A stretch of DNA of 37,460 nucleotides from assembly GCA_902553675.1 (NCBI GenBank), contig CACDLV010000008.1, positions 1 through 37,460 on the forward strand. The letters are read 5' to 3'. This DNA is from an uncultured Pelagibacteraceae bacterium. GTDB lineage: Bacteria; Pseudomonadota; Alphaproteobacteria; Pelagibacterales; Pelagibacteraceae. A program made the position numbers and the translations under genes. Shown in pieces: positions 13,023 through 22,136 of the stretch. Within the stretch, counting starts at the first letter, position 1. Each line of letters starts with the position of its first letter. The notes under the pieces are model-generated. The model was given only the letters and a program-made list of their open reading frames with translations, was not told the origin of the DNA and did not search any database.

Positions 13023-13931
13023 TTAAATTTTTTTCAAAAATTTATTTATGTCTTGTGGCTTTAACTTTATCCAGCTTATCATGTTACCTCTAGCCCAAGT
13101 GCTTTGTCTTTTAGCGTATTGTCTAGTTTTTATGGCAATTTTTTCTTTAGTATCATTCAAATCTTTTTGTTTTTTTAAATATTCTCTAATTTCGTTAACT
13201 CCGATGGCCTTGTTGGCACTTTTATCTTTTCTAACCCTAAGTTTTATGAAATCTTTTACTTCTTTTAGTGCTCCATTTTCTATCATCTCCCTTGTTCTTA
13301 CATTGATGCGCTCAATTAGTTCCTGTCGAGGAAAGTCAACATAAACCTTAAAGAAATCATCTTCTATAAAGTTTGATTTTGTGTCTTTAAACCATTCAGT
13401 TAGGGATTTTTTTGTAAACTTTTTAACTTCATAAGCTCTAATAGATCTTTGAGTGTCGGTAGGATTTATTTTTCCTCTTGAGGATGGATCTAATTTTAAC
13501 AGTTTTTCATAAAACTTCTTTTGTCCAAGTTTTTTTTGCAAATCTCTAATTTGATTTCTTAATTTTAATGAAATATTTGGTATTTTAACTAAACCATCAG
13601 TTAAAGCTTTGAAGTATAAACCTGTACCTCCAACTAAAATTGGAATTTTTTTTCTTTTTTGAACTTCCTTAATTTTTTTAATTGCTAACTTAAGCCAATC
13701 TCCTGTAGAGAAGTTTTTCCTTACATCCTGAAAACCATATAAATGATGTTTTATTTTCTGATATTTTTTAGGATTTGGTCTGGCTGACAAGATTTTGAGC
13801 TCTTTGTATACTTGCATGCTATCTGCATTAATAATCTCTCCATCTACTTTTTTTGCAACTTTAATTGCAAAATTTGATTTTCCTGATGCTGTGGGTCCAG
13901 ATATTAATATTATCTTGGATTTTAAATCCAT
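13023..13931 (-). CDS. miaA: tRNA dimethylallyltransferase
   Basis: Adds the dimethylallyl group to A37 of tRNAs that read codons starting with U. The 302-residue product shows the P-loop GPTASGKSNFA (about residues 11-21), the DSMQVYKELKILSARP block (about 37-52), VGGTGLYFKALTDGL (about 100-114) and the C-terminal RQYAKRQSTWAR. Length is normal. It starts 2 bp after the stop of the Deg-protease gene and is last in the hflK-hflC-DUF2065-deg-miaA run. Its donor, dimethylallyl diphosphate, derives from the isoprenoid pathway that starts with dxs in this window. Confidence 0.96.
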   Translation of the reverse strand: MDLKSKIILISGPTASGKSNFAIKVAKKVDGEIINADSMQVYKELKILSARPNPKKYQKIKHHLYGFQDVRKNFSTGDWLKLAIKKIKEVQKRKKIPILVGGTGLYFKALTDGLVKIPNISLKLRNQIRDLQKKLGQKKFYEKLLKLDPSSRGKINPTDTQRSIRAYEVKKFTKKSLTEWFKDTKSNFIEDDFFKVYVDFPRQELIERINVRTREMIENGALKEVKDFIKLRVRKDKSANKAIGVNEIREYLKKQKDLNDTKEKIAIKTRQYAKRQSTWARGNMISWIKLKPQDINKFLKKI

Positions 13932-13933
13932 TA

Positions 13934-15349
13934 CTAGTCTAGCTTAACACCTATGTATCGTCTTTGATTTTGATTATTATAGATTGCGAGTAAAACTGTC
14001 TTTTGATTTGAATTAAGAACTTCTTTAGTAATATCTCTTAAGTCATTAACTGATCTAATTTTTTTCTTCTGAGCTTCAATAATAATACTGTTAAGCTCTA
14101 TTGAATTTGCTACAGGGCTATTGTTTGCAATTTTTGTTATCACAACTCCTGTTGTCTGATTTGGTAAATTTCTATTTTTAATATCTTCTTTAGTTAATGG
14201 TCTTACTGCAATTCTTAAACTTTCAATTATTTCCTCTTTATTTTGTTTTTGAGTATCTTGATTTTTACTTATTTTGAAATCATCTGAAGTTTCTAATCTT
14301 CCTAAAATAACACTTTTTATTATCTCTTTCTTTTCTCTCCAAATTTTAACCTCAACTTTTTTTCCAACTTCTGTTTTTGCTACAATGGCCGGGAGTTCTT
14401 TCATTTGATTTATTTTTTCTCTATTAAATTCTAAAATAATATCACCAGCTTGTATTCCTGCTTTTTCTGAAGGACTATTTTCTGCAACACTAACAACTAA
14501 TGCTCCTCGTGCTTTGTCTAATTTTTCAACTTCAGCAATTTCTTTTGTTACATCTTGAATTCTAACACCCAGCCAACCTCTTTTTGTTTCGCCAAATTCA
14601 ATTAATTGTTTAATTACAATTTGAGCACTGTTTGATGGTATGGAAAATCCGATACCAATAGAACCGTTACGTCCAAGAATTGCTGTATTAATTCCGATTA
14701 CATTACCTTCCATATCAAACAGAGGCCCACCTGAATTTCCAGAGTTTATAGAAGCATCTGTTTGTATAAAATCTTCATACCTTGATAATCCAATTGATCT
14801 ATTTCTAGCCGAAATTATTCCAGCTGTAACAGTACCTCCCAATCCAAATGGATTTCCAATTGCTATCACCCAATCTCCAATTCTTGCTTTATCAGAATCA
14901 CCAAATTCTACTGGTATAAATCTTTCATCTGTTTCTAATTGTAAAACAGCAATATCCATTAGAGGGTCAGCACCTAGAACCTTTGCTTTAAATTCTTGGT
15001 CACCATTTACCCTAACAATAATATCATCAGCATCTTGGATAACATGATTATTTGTAACTACAATTCCCTTCTCATCAATTATAAATCCAGAACCTAGTGC
15101 AGCAGATTGTCTTTCCTGAGGTGTTCCAAATTCTTTAAACATATCCTCAAAAGGAGACCCTGGTGGAAACTGGAAAGGAAATGGATTTGTATTAGTTACA
15201 ACTGTAGTAGTTGTGGAAATATTAACTACGGATGGCATTAATTTTTCTGCGAGATCTGCAAATGAAGCAGGAACTGGTTTAGAGTTTACATTTAACGAAA
15301 AGGTAAACGATATAACAATAGTTAAGAATATAAGTTTAATCTTATTCAT
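13934..15349 (-). CDS. Periplasmic serine protease, Deg/HtrA family (Do-type)
   Basis: Degrades or refolds damaged periplasmic proteins. The 471-residue product has a signal peptide (cut near VNS-KPVPA, residues 22-23). The trypsin-like domain has the triad His in VTNNHVIQDADD, Asp in DPLMDIAVLQ and Ser in INSGNSGGPLFD. Two PDZ domains follow (about residues 255-345 and 375-465; the first has the GWLGVRIQDVT carboxylate loop). Layout equals DegP/DegQ; which orthologue cannot be decided. It begins 1 bp after the DUF2065 gene. The hflK-hflC-DUF2065-deg order is frequent in Alphaproteobacteria. Confidence 0.94.
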   Translation of the reverse strand: MNKIKLIFLTIVISFTFSLNVNSKPVPASFADLAEKLMPSVVNISTTTTVVTNTNPFPFQFPPGSPFEDMFKEFGTPQERQSAALGSGFIIDEKGIVVTNNHVIQDADDIIVRVNGDQEFKAKVLGADPLMDIAVLQLETDERFIPVEFGDSDKARIGDWVIAIGNPFGLGGTVTAGIISARNRSIGLSRYEDFIQTDASINSGNSGGPLFDMEGNVIGINTAILGRNGSIGIGFSIPSNSAQIVIKQLIEFGETKRGWLGVRIQDVTKEIAEVEKLDKARGALVVSVAENSPSEKAGIQAGDIILEFNREKINQMKELPAIVAKTEVGKKVEVKIWREKKEIIKSVILGRLETSDDFKISKNQDTQKQNKEEIIESLRIAVRPLTKEDIKNRNLPNQTTGVVITKIANNSPVANSIELNSIIIEAQKKKIRSVNDLRDITKEVLNSNQKTVLLAIYNNQNQRRYIGVKLD

Positions 15350-15350
15350 A

Positions 15351-15536
15351 TTAACTCTTAATGTAATAAATAATTACAAAACCTATTACAGCAAAAATAA
15401 GTCCACCTGATCTAAGTTGACTATCTTTAACTAGTTCTAATTTTTTCAACATACTTTTCATTTTTGCTGGAAATAAGGCGTATAAAATTCCTTCAATAAA
15501 TAAAAAAAGACCAAAAGCTATAACTAGCTCACGCAT
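15351..15536 (-). CDS. Small membrane protein, DUF2065 (YjeT-like)
   Basis: A 61-residue protein with two membrane helices (about residues 4-22 and 44-58) joined by a basic loop (KMKSMLKKLE). Size, topology and the final SGGLIFAVIGFVIIYYI match DUF2065, small inner-membrane proteins usually encoded beside hflKC. Biochemical role is not known. It lies 7 bp after hflC and 1 bp before the protease gene. Confidence 0.85.
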   Translation of the reverse strand: MRELVIAFGLFLFIEGILYALFPAKMKSMLKKLELVKDSQLRSGGLIFAVIGFVIIYYIKS

Positions 15537-15543
15537 TTAAGAA

Positions 15544-16416
15544 TTATTGTTGGATTTCTGGTTTTATATTTCCAAAAAATTTAAAAAATTCACTATCAGG
15601 TGATAAAATTAAAGAGGTTTCACCACCAATAAGAGCTTTTTCATATGCCTGCATAGCTCTGTAGAAAGCAAAAAACTCAGGATCTTGACCAAAGGCATCA
15701 GCAAATATTTTATTTCTTAAACCGTCACCTTCCCCTTTCATAATTTCTGATTGTTTTTGAGCATCTGCTAAAATTACTGTAACTTCTTTGTCCGCAGTTG
15801 ACGTAATTGTAACTGCCATCTCTGCACCTTTTGCTCTAAATTCTTTTGCTTCTCTTTCCCTTTCAGTCTGCATTCTTCTATATATTGCATCACTATTTGC
15901 TTGAGGAAGATCAGCTCTTTTAATTCTTACGTCCACAATATTTATACCAAAATTTTGTGCTTCGTTATTTACACCTTCTTTAATTAAAGCCATTTGCTTA
16001 GATCTATCTTTAGATAACAATGTTTGTAATTCTTCTTGACCTAAAACATTTCTTATTCTTGAATTAATAATTGTAGATAATCTTGATCTTGCAACTCTTT
16101 CATTTCCAACTGAAATGTAAAACTTCAGTGGATCAACGATTTGAAATCTTGCAAATGCATCTACTATTAAACGTTTTTGATCTGATGCAATAACCTCTTC
16201 AGGTGGAGCATCTAAATTTAAAATTCTCTTATCTAGATAAACAACGTTTTGAATAAAAGGAATTTTAAAGTTTAATCCTGGCTTCATTATAATTCTTTTT
16301 GGATCACCAAATTGAAGAATTATTGCTTGGTTAACCTCTTTTACTATAATTACAGATAGATATACGACAATACCTATTGCCACTAATATTCCTACTAAAA
16401 TTTTTCCAGCTTTCAT
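15544..16416 (-). CDS. hflC: HflC, SPFH-domain partner of the FtsH protease
   Basis: HflC and HflK form a periplasm-facing cage in the inner membrane that holds FtsH and modulates membrane-protein turnover. The 290-residue product has one N-terminal membrane segment (about residues 5-24), the SPFH/prohibitin domain (VNQAIILQFGDPKRIIMKPG, LDKRILNLDAPPEEV), and a long charged helix (RMQTEREREAKEFRAKGAE). It starts 1 bp after the hflK stop. Confidence 0.96.
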   Translation of the reverse strand: MKAGKILVGILVAIGIVVYLSVIIVKEVNQAIILQFGDPKRIIMKPGLNFKIPFIQNVVYLDKRILNLDAPPEEVIASDQKRLIVDAFARFQIVDPLKFYISVGNERVARSRLSTIINSRIRNVLGQEELQTLLSKDRSKQMALIKEGVNNEAQNFGINIVDVRIKRADLPQANSDAIYRRMQTEREREAKEFRAKGAEMAVTITSTADKEVTVILADAQKQSEIMKGEGDGLRNKIFADAFGQDPEFFAFYRAMQAYEKALIGGETSLILSPDSEFFKFFGNIKPEIQQ

Positions 16417-16417
16417 T

Positions 16418-17518
16418 TTAATTTGTCGCTTTCTTTTTTAGTTCAGGTAAAGGTAAGTATGGAACTACACCTGAACCTGCATTTTTTTCTATAATCACTT
16501 TATCTATATCAGCTAATACTTTCTCCATTGTTTCTAAATACATTCTTTCTTGAGTAACTGCTTTTGCATTTTTATACTCATTATATATCGCTATAAATCT
16601 ACTTGCTTCACCCTCTGCTTTTGCAACAACTTCTTTTTTGTAAGCTTCTGCAGCTTGTAAAATTTTTTGCGCTTCCCCTCGTGCTCTTGGAATAACATCA
16701 TTAGCATAAGCCTCAGCTTCATTTTTAGATCTTTCCATATCTGCTCTTGCAGCTTGTACATCTCTAAATGCGTCAATTACTTGATCTGGTGGGTCGGCTT
16801 TTTGTGTTTGAACTTGTGTAATTTGAATTCCACTTTCGTAATCATCTAAAATAGTTTGAATAATTTCTTGAGTTTCAAGCTCAATTTTTGATCTACCTTC
16901 TGTTAAAATTGGCTGAATATCACTTTTCGCTATTACTTCTCTCATTGCAGTTTCAGCAGCTGCTTTAACCGTTCCTTCAGGGTCTTGAATTTTGAATAAA
17001 AAATTTCCTGCATCTTTAATTACCCAGAATACTGAAAAGTCTATGTTAACGATATTTTCATCTCCAGTTAACATTAAGCTTTCTTGTGGAACATCTGCAA
17101 CTCCACCGCCTGTAGAAAAACCACTATCCCTCTCAGATCTAAATCCAATATCCATTCGATTAACTTTTGTTACTTTTGGTGTTTGAACAGTCTCAACAGG
17201 AAAAGGTATATGATAATTCAAACCCGGCTGGGTAGTTTTCACAAACTTACCAAATCTTAATACAACACCTTGCTCATCTGGAAGTACTCTATAAAGCCCA
17301 CTCGCTAACCATACAAAAACTAAAACCAACAAAATTAAACTTATTGATTTTCCTCCTGATGTTTTTCCACCAGGTAAGAACCTTTTAATTTTATCTTGAA
17401 GGTCTTTAATTAATTCGTCGACATTTGGAGGTGTTGGACCTCTACCTGATCCATTACCGCTACCACCTCCACCAGGAGGTGCTCCCCAAGGACTTTGACC
17501 TTTGAAATTGTCTGACAT
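16418..17518 (-). CDS. hflK: HflK, SPFH-domain partner of the FtsH protease
   Basis: Partner of HflC. A 366-residue product with a glycine/proline-rich cytoplasmic N-terminus (PWGAPPGGGGSGNGSG), a membrane segment at about residues 60-80, an SPFH domain (DEQGVVLRFGKFVKTTQPG) and a coiled-coil/helical C-terminus (YANDVIPRARGEAQKILQAA). The ATG at 17516-17518 (MSDNFKG) is chosen; an in-frame TTG two codons upstream (17522-17524) would overlap the divergent frame of mrp. First gene of the hflK-hflC-DUF2065-deg-miaA unit. Confidence 0.95.
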   Translation of the reverse strand: MSDNFKGQSPWGAPPGGGGSGNGSGRGPTPPNVDELIKDLQDKIKRFLPGGKTSGGKSISLILLVLVFVWLASGLYRVLPDEQGVVLRFGKFVKTTQPGLNYHIPFPVETVQTPKVTKVNRMDIGFRSERDSGFSTGGGVADVPQESLMLTGDENIVNIDFSVFWVIKDAGNFLFKIQDPEGTVKAAAETAMREVIAKSDIQPILTEGRSKIELETQEIIQTILDDYESGIQITQVQTQKADPPDQVIDAFRDVQAARADMERSKNEAEAYANDVIPRARGEAQKILQAAEAYKKEVVAKAEGEASRFIAIYNEYKNAKAVTQERMYLETMEKVLADIDKVIIEKNAGSGVVPYLPLPELKKKATN

Positions 17519-17569
17519 ATGCAAAAGTATATAGTGTCTTTATTACAAAAAACAAGTAATGATACTTTG

Positions 17570-18403
17570 ATGACTGATAAAAAACCTGAACTTAGTGCCG
17601 CAATGAAAGGTAAGCTAGAGCCTAAGAAATTCACTAAAAATCCTATTCTTGGAACGAAGTTTACTTTAGCGATTTCAAGTGCAAAAGGTGGAGTTGGAAA
17701 ATCTACATTTGCAACTAACCTTGCTTTGGCATTAAAAAAAGTTGGGTGTAAAGTTGGACTTCTAGATGCAGACATTTATGGTCCATCAATTCCTAAAATG
17801 TTTGATATTAATGAAAAACCAAAAAGTGATGGTCAAAAATTAGATCCAATTACAAAATATGACATTCAGTGTATGTCGATTGGTTTTTTAGCTGATCAAC
17901 AAACTCCAATGATATGGCGTGGTCCTATGGTTACAAGTGCAATTAAAACTTTTACTCAGAAGGTAAATTGGAAAGATTTAGATTTTATTGTTGTTGATAT
18001 GCCGCCAGGAACTGGTGATACTCAACTTACATTTTCTCAAGAAATAAAAATGGATGGTGCAATAATTGTAAGTACACCTCAAGAGGTAGCTCTTTTAGAC
18101 GTTAAAAGAGGAATTAAAATGTTTGATAAACTTGGAGTTAAAATTTTGGGTTTAGTAGATAACATGAGTTTTTTCATTGGAGACGATGGAAAAAAATATA
18201 AAATTTTTGGAGATGGTGGAGTTAAAAAAACTGCAGAGGAATTTCAAAAAGAATTTTTGGGTGAAATTCCAATTAATCCAGACGTTGGTAAAACTGGAGA
18301 TGAGGGAATGCCAATTGTGGAAGCTAGTCCTGAGCATGAAATTTCTAAAATATATTTAGGTTTTGCTGAAAAAATTAAATCAAATTTTATTAAAGATCTT
18401 TAG
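17570..18403 (+). CDS. mrp: Mrp/NBP35-family P-loop ATPase (Fe-S cluster carrier type)
   Basis: Members bind and transfer Fe-S clusters in the cytoplasm. The 277-residue form begins MTDKKPELSAAMKG; the deviant Walker A is SSAKGGVGKSTFATNLA (about residues 34-50), followed by LLDADIYGPSIPKM and the Walker B-like VVDMPPGTGDTQL. The CxxC that holds the cluster in many Mrp proteins (after NMSxF) is replaced by IGDDGKKYKIFG; loss at this site also occurs in other alphaproteobacterial members as far as I recall. The N-terminal DUF59/MIP18 domain is missing. An ATG at 17519 would extend the frame by 17 codons, abutting the hflK start, but those residues do not look like the family. The 3' end overlaps the convergent gene by 14 bp. 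Confidence 0.88.
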   Translation: MTDKKPELSAAMKGKLEPKKFTKNPILGTKFTLAISSAKGGVGKSTFATNLALALKKVGCKVGLLDADIYGPSIPKMFDINEKPKSDGQKLDPITKYDIQCMSIGFLADQQTPMIWRGPMVTSAIKTFTQKVNWKDLDFIVVDMPPGTGDTQLTFSQEIKMDGAIIVSTPQEVALLDVKRGIKMFDKLGVKILGLVDNMSFFIGDDGKKYKIFGDGGVKKTAEEFQKEFLGEIPINPDVGKTGDEGMPIVEASPEHEISKIYLGFAEKIKSNFIKDL

Positions 18404-19190
18404 AATATTTTTTTTTTATATAAAAATTTCTTATTATTTTAGGTAATAGATAAAAAATAATAGATTTAAAGTTTTTAAAATAATGATCAAAAAGATCAAA
18501 TAAATTCATAAATTTATAGAATTTATTAAAATTTAAGTTTTCTTTCTTAATTAATTTTTTCCCCTCTGGGGTTACCTTTCCTACTCGAATTATTTCTTTG
18601 AAATTAATAATATAATAATTAGAAGAAAAAATGTTATCTTCTATTTTTGTTCTTTTTGAGCCATATTCCTCAAATATTCTTGGAGTTTCATTTTTAGAGA
18701 GTAACTTTTCTAAATATTTTTTATCCCACAAACCAGGTTGAAGGGAAATTCTGTGAAATGAAAAATAACTTAATTTATATATTCCTCTCTTATTAAAAAT
18801 ATTTTCATTTGGTATCGGGCAAAGTCTCAAATGTACAATTTTTTTTCTTTTAAAATTTTCATAAATTTTTTTGAAATAATAAATATTTAAATATTCATTT
18901 ACAAAACAATCATCTGTAAAAACTAATACATTTTTTGTTTGAACTTTTTTTAAAGCTGATCTTATACGATTTGACCAAAAGTCGTCTTTATCAAATTTTC
19001 CAGAAATAATTTTAAAATTTTTATAATTTTTATTTAAATTTGTTGTGATAATGAATTTTTTTAAATTCAACTTTTTACAATACTTTTGCCATAAAATAAT
19101 AAAATTAAGCCATAAAAAACTGTAGGACTCTGAGCTTAATACAACTAGAGACAAATCATTAATAAATTCTTCATTTGATTTTTTTTTCAT
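18390..19190 (-). CDS. Glycosyltransferase-like protein, probable surface polysaccharide synthesis
   Basis: A 266-residue soluble protein, very rich in Lys, Asn, Phe and Ile. An N-terminal half of alternating beta/alpha character leads to VLVFTDDCFVNEYL (about residues 88-101), which resembles the acidic DxD region of GT-A transferases. Later come RLCPIPNEN and HRISLQPGLWDKKYLEKLL...TPRIFEEYGSK, a pattern seen in sugar transferases of lipopolysaccharide/capsule loci. No family can be named with certainty. It sits next to a nucleotidyltransferase fusion and a GDPD-like gene, supporting a surface-sugar role. Overlaps the end of mrp by 14 bp. Confidence 0.5.
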   Translation of the reverse strand: MKKKSNEEFINDLSLVVLSSESYSFLWLNFIILWQKYCKKLNLKKFIITTNLNKNYKNFKIISGKFDKDDFWSNRIRSALKKVQTKNVLVFTDDCFVNEYLNIYYFKKIYENFKRKKIVHLRLCPIPNENIFNKRGIYKLSYFSFHRISLQPGLWDKKYLEKLLSKNETPRIFEEYGSKRTKIEDNIFSSNYYIINFKEIIRVGKVTPEGKKLIKKENLNFNKFYKFMNLFDLFDHYFKNFKSIIFYLLPKIIRNFYIKKKYSKDL

Positions 19191-19227
19191 AAGTTTAACG
19201 TGGCAAATTAATACTTAAAAAATATAC

Positions 19228-20607
19228 TTAAGATTGTTTTTTAAAATATTTTAAATAATAATCAAGATCCTCAGGAGTACCAAGTCCCCACATGCTATCT
19301 ACATCATGAATTTTAATTATTTTTTTATCTAATACAGCCTGATTAAAAACAGGACATACATAAAATTCGTTATTAACTCTAATATTTTTTTTAATCATTC
19401 TCTCTGAGTATTTCACAAAGTCTCGTCCTTTTTTCCAATAATAAACACCGACTGTTGCATGTTTGGATATAACTTTTTTTTCAGCCACTTTTGTAACTAT
19501 GTCATTTTTATTTACCTTCGCATAAGACCATTTGGGATGTATAGAATTAAAAGTTAAAATTCCTCCATCAATTTTTTTACTTGAAAAATTATACATAGTC
19601 TTTGAAGGGCTCCATTCGATAAATTGATCAGAATTCGCGATTATTAATGGCTTATCAGAATTTATAAATTTTTTTGCTAAAAGAACTGTGCAGGCAGCTC
19701 CCTCAGTTAATTTATCTATTACAATAATTTTACAATTTGGTGAAATAATATTAAGTAAACTTTTCATATTATATTTTTGAATATGCTCTTTCCTAACAAT
19801 AAAAATGAATTTGCCTTTTAAACCTAAGCTTTCTACAATTAATTGTATCATTGGTTTTTGATGAATTTCTATCATAGGCTTGGGGAAAGTATATCCTGCT
19901 TTAACAAACCTGCTCCCTTCTCCCGCCATTGGGATTACAATATTTAGCTCATCATCCTCCCAAGTATCAATTTTTTCAGAAAGCTCTTTTTTTTTATCCT
20001 TTATGAAATTGATAATATTTGAATAAGAAACATCATTTAAACTTTTAATTGGCATTAATCTCGCTCCAGCCTCCTTGGCTGAAATTCTTCCATTATGAGA
20101 GTCCTCTAATACAAGTGTATTTTTAGGTTTGCTGTTAAGATTAACAATACACCTTAGGTATATTTCTGGATGTGGTTTAGGATTTTTAACATTTTCATTT
20201 GATAAGCTAAAATCTACATACCGAGATATTTTTAATTTTTTTATGGCAATCTTTAATGTATCTTCTATTGCGTTTGTTGCTATACCGATCTTAAATTTTT
20301 TTGAAAGTTTTTTAAATAGCTCAAATGTCTTTTTATTATATTTAATTCTTTCATTTAATAACTTGTTTGTAATAATATTTTTTTTATTTTTAATTTTACT
20401 ATTTAAGTTTTTTGATAATATTTTTTTTTTATTAAGAATTTCTAATTTTGTTTTTGTTGGCAATCCATCAAAATTTTTGACATGATCTTCATAACTAATT
20501 TGATAATTGACTGAATTTTCACTTAAAGATCTGTTTAATGCCTCAAAATGAATATCTTTAGAATTAATCAGAACTCCATCTAAATCAAATATTATTGTAT
20601 CTATCAT
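19228..20607 (-). CDS. Fusion of HAD phosphatase and sugar-type nucleotidyltransferase
   Basis: A 459-residue two-domain protein. Residues 1-215 form a HAD hydrolase of the phosphoglucomutase-like subgroup: motif I IIFDLDGVLINSKD (about 4-17), IGIATNA (motif II), a Lys and KPHPEIYLRC (motif III), and VLEDSHNGRISAKEAGA (motif IV). Residues 222-459 form a GT-A nucleotidyltransferase: IPMAGEGSRFVKAGYTFPKP (about 225-244), then ANSDQFIEW with the metal Asp. Such fusions could dephosphorylate and activate a sugar or polyol phosphate in sequence; the substrate is unknown. It overlaps the end of the upstream GDPD-like gene by 23 bp, so the two are coupled. Confidence 0.82.
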   Translation of the reverse strand: MIDTIIFDLDGVLINSKDIHFEALNRSLSENSVNYQISYEDHVKNFDGLPTKTKLEILNKKKILSKNLNSKIKNKKNIITNKLLNERIKYNKKTFELFKKLSKKFKIGIATNAIEDTLKIAIKKLKISRYVDFSLSNENVKNPKPHPEIYLRCIVNLNSKPKNTLVLEDSHNGRISAKEAGARLMPIKSLNDVSYSNIINFIKDKKKELSEKIDTWEDDELNIVIPMAGEGSRFVKAGYTFPKPMIEIHQKPMIQLIVESLGLKGKFIFIVRKEHIQKYNMKSLLNIISPNCKIIVIDKLTEGAACTVLLAKKFINSDKPLIIANSDQFIEWSPSKTMYNFSSKKIDGGILTFNSIHPKWSYAKVNKNDIVTKVAEKKVISKHATVGVYYWKKGRDFVKYSERMIKKNIRVNNEFYVCPVFNQAVLDKKIIKIHDVDSMWGLGTPEDLDYYLKYFKKQS

Positions 20608-21028
20608 AATAATCCTTTATAAAATCTGAACATATTCCAAGACAATTCAAATTTTCATAATCATTATTTTCAGGTAAAACACATATACTTTTTTCTGAAA
20701 GAATAGTTCCTGGATAATTCCAAACAAAACCCTTGCTAGTTAAAACAACCTTATCTTTTTCATGCCAAAAATAATTTAGGTTATATTTACTAAGCTCATA
20801 AAAACAGTCTAAATTTTTTGTGTGTATCCACAAATTTTTTTTTTCCAAGAAATCAAAATTGATTTCAAAAAGAGGTTCATCGTGACCAAGATAAAATTTA
20901 TTTTTTTTATACCAAAGATCGATTTCAACCTCAAAATTCTCATTTAAAGCATTCATTATATAATCTAGCTTATTTTCATCACTAGGATTAGGACCCTTAA
21001 GATTGCCTCTGTGTGAAATAAATATCAT
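20585..21028 (-). CDS. Short glycerophosphodiester-phosphodiesterase-like protein
   Basis: A 147-residue protein that keeps the three catalytic landmarks of the GDPD TIM-barrel: HRG (ISHRGN, residues 5-10), E-x-D (EVEIDLW, about 34-40) and HD (LGHDEP, about 48-53). It ends with a GICSDFI stretch like the last barrel strand (usually TDxP). It is about 100 residues shorter than usual GDPD enzymes, so it is a reduced barrel or acts with a partner. Directly upstream of, and overlapping, the HAD/nucleotidyltransferase gene. Role in making or trimming a phosphodiester-linked surface group is inference. Confidence 0.6.
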   Translation of the reverse strand: MIFISHRGNLKGPNPSDENKLDYIMNALNENFEVEIDLWYKKNKFYLGHDEPLFEINFDFLEKKNLWIHTKNLDCFYELSKYNLNYFWHEKDKVVLTSKGFVWNYPGTILSEKSICVLPENNDYENLNCLGICSDFIKDYYDRYNNI

Positions 21029-21066
21029 TTAAAAAATAATATAGGATAAAAAAGCATTTTATACAT

Positions 21067-22014
21067 TTATATCATATGATTTTTAAGATCAAATGATGAC
21101 ATAAGTTCGTTCCACTCTCTCTTGGAGAGACCAGATTCTTCTATAGATATTGACTCACCATTTATAAGTTTTTTTATAACCTGTTTTCCCTTGAGAGAAA
21201 CTTCGGATCCTCCTACTCTATAATCCATGAAAGCTTCATATGTAATAGGAACCCATTTTTTTACAGTATCCAACATTATATCAGCATAAACTCTGATTTC
21301 ATATTGAGCGTGACTGTCAGCTCTTAATCTTAAAAAGTTCATTAAATTTAATAAATCAGTTTTCCAATACCATTGCGTATAAGTATTTAAAGTTAAGTTC
21401 ATTCTTGCAAGCTCTCTTGCTAAACCTTTTTTATTTTCATCTATAGTTGATCCATCAAATCTTTCATTTAACATAGTTTCATAATTATCATAGGTTCTCT
21501 CAGCATCACTTTTTAAAAGTTCTAAAACCTCTTTTGCCTGTTTTCCCTCCAAAACATTTCCTCTACCTTGTCTATTGCTTGTTGATTGAGCTGCTAAATT
21601 TTCTGGTGATGGCAAATAAAATTCTTTGTCTAAAATTGAATATCTCGCAGAATATTCGTTCACATTAGCGGTTCTGTGTCTAATCCATTGTCTTGCTATA
21701 AATATTGGAAGCTTTACATGATATTTTATTTCACACATTTCAAATGGAGTACTATGCCAGTGCCTCATCAAATATTTAATCAAACCTGTATCAGTTGAAA
21801 CTTGTTTTGTTCCTTTTCCATATGATACTCTGGCCGATTGAACTATGGATGTATCGTCACCCATATAATCAACTACTCTAACAAAACCGTGATCTAAAGC
21901 TGGAATTGCCTCATATAGTATTTTTTCTAGCTCGGGAGCAGTAACTCTTCTTGTTGTATTACTTTGCGATTGTTGATTTTTTATTTCTTCTGATTGTTCT
22001 CTAGTTAATTTCAT
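21067..22014 (-). CDS. thyX: Flavin-dependent thymidylate synthase
   Basis: Methylates dUMP to dTMP with methylene-tetrahydrofolate and FAD/NADPH. The 315-residue product carries the ThyX signature [13 protein letters not shown] (RHRx7S, about residues 125-137), an early ARVSYGKG and the late [18 protein letters not shown]. The start at 22012-22014 ([10 protein letters not shown]) is chosen; the open frame continues 41 codons upstream, but that part is the complement of the tmRNA acceptor piece (22057-22136) and is not protein. Divergent from ssrA, with about 40 bp between them. Confidence 0.96.
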   Translation of the reverse strand: MKLTREQSEEIKNQQSQSNTTRRVTAPELEKILYEAIPALDHGFVRVVDYMGDDTSIVQSARVSYGKGTKQVSTDTGLIKYLMRHWHSTPFEMCEIKYHVKLPIFIARQWIRHRTANVNEYSARYSILDKEFYLPSPENLAAQSTSNRQGRGNVLEGKQAKEVLELLKSDAERTYDNYETMLNERFDGSTIDENKKGLARELARMNLTLNTYTQWYWKTDLLNLMNFLRLRADSHAQYEIRVYADIMLDTVKKWVPITYEAFMDYRVGGSEVSLKGKQVIKKLINGESISIEESGLSKREWNELMSSFDLKNHMI

Positions 22015-22022
22015 GATTATTA

Positions 22023-22050
22023 TTGAATCTGTTGTAATTACTTTTATATT
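22023..22050 (+). promoter_or_regulatory. Putative ssrA promoter
   Basis: TTGAAT (22023-22028), a 16-bp spacer and TATATT (22045-22050) predict a start near 22057, exactly where a small hairpin (GTTGG-TTTT-CCAAC, 22057-22070) opens the tmRNA precursor. Confidence 0.42.
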
Positions 22051-22136
22051 AATAATGTTGGTTTTCCAACTACGACGATAAACGAATTTCGTAATAACCA
22101 TTGCGGACGTGGGGGCAGTACCCACCACCTCCACCA

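Noticed and set aside
14640..15047. Plus-strand open frame of 135 codons inside the Deg protease gene
   Set aside because: Antisense shadow of a gene with a complete catalytic triad; no ribosome site or family resemblance.
17410..17775. Minus-strand open frame spanning the hflK-mrp junction
   Set aside because: Crosses two well-supported genes in other frames.
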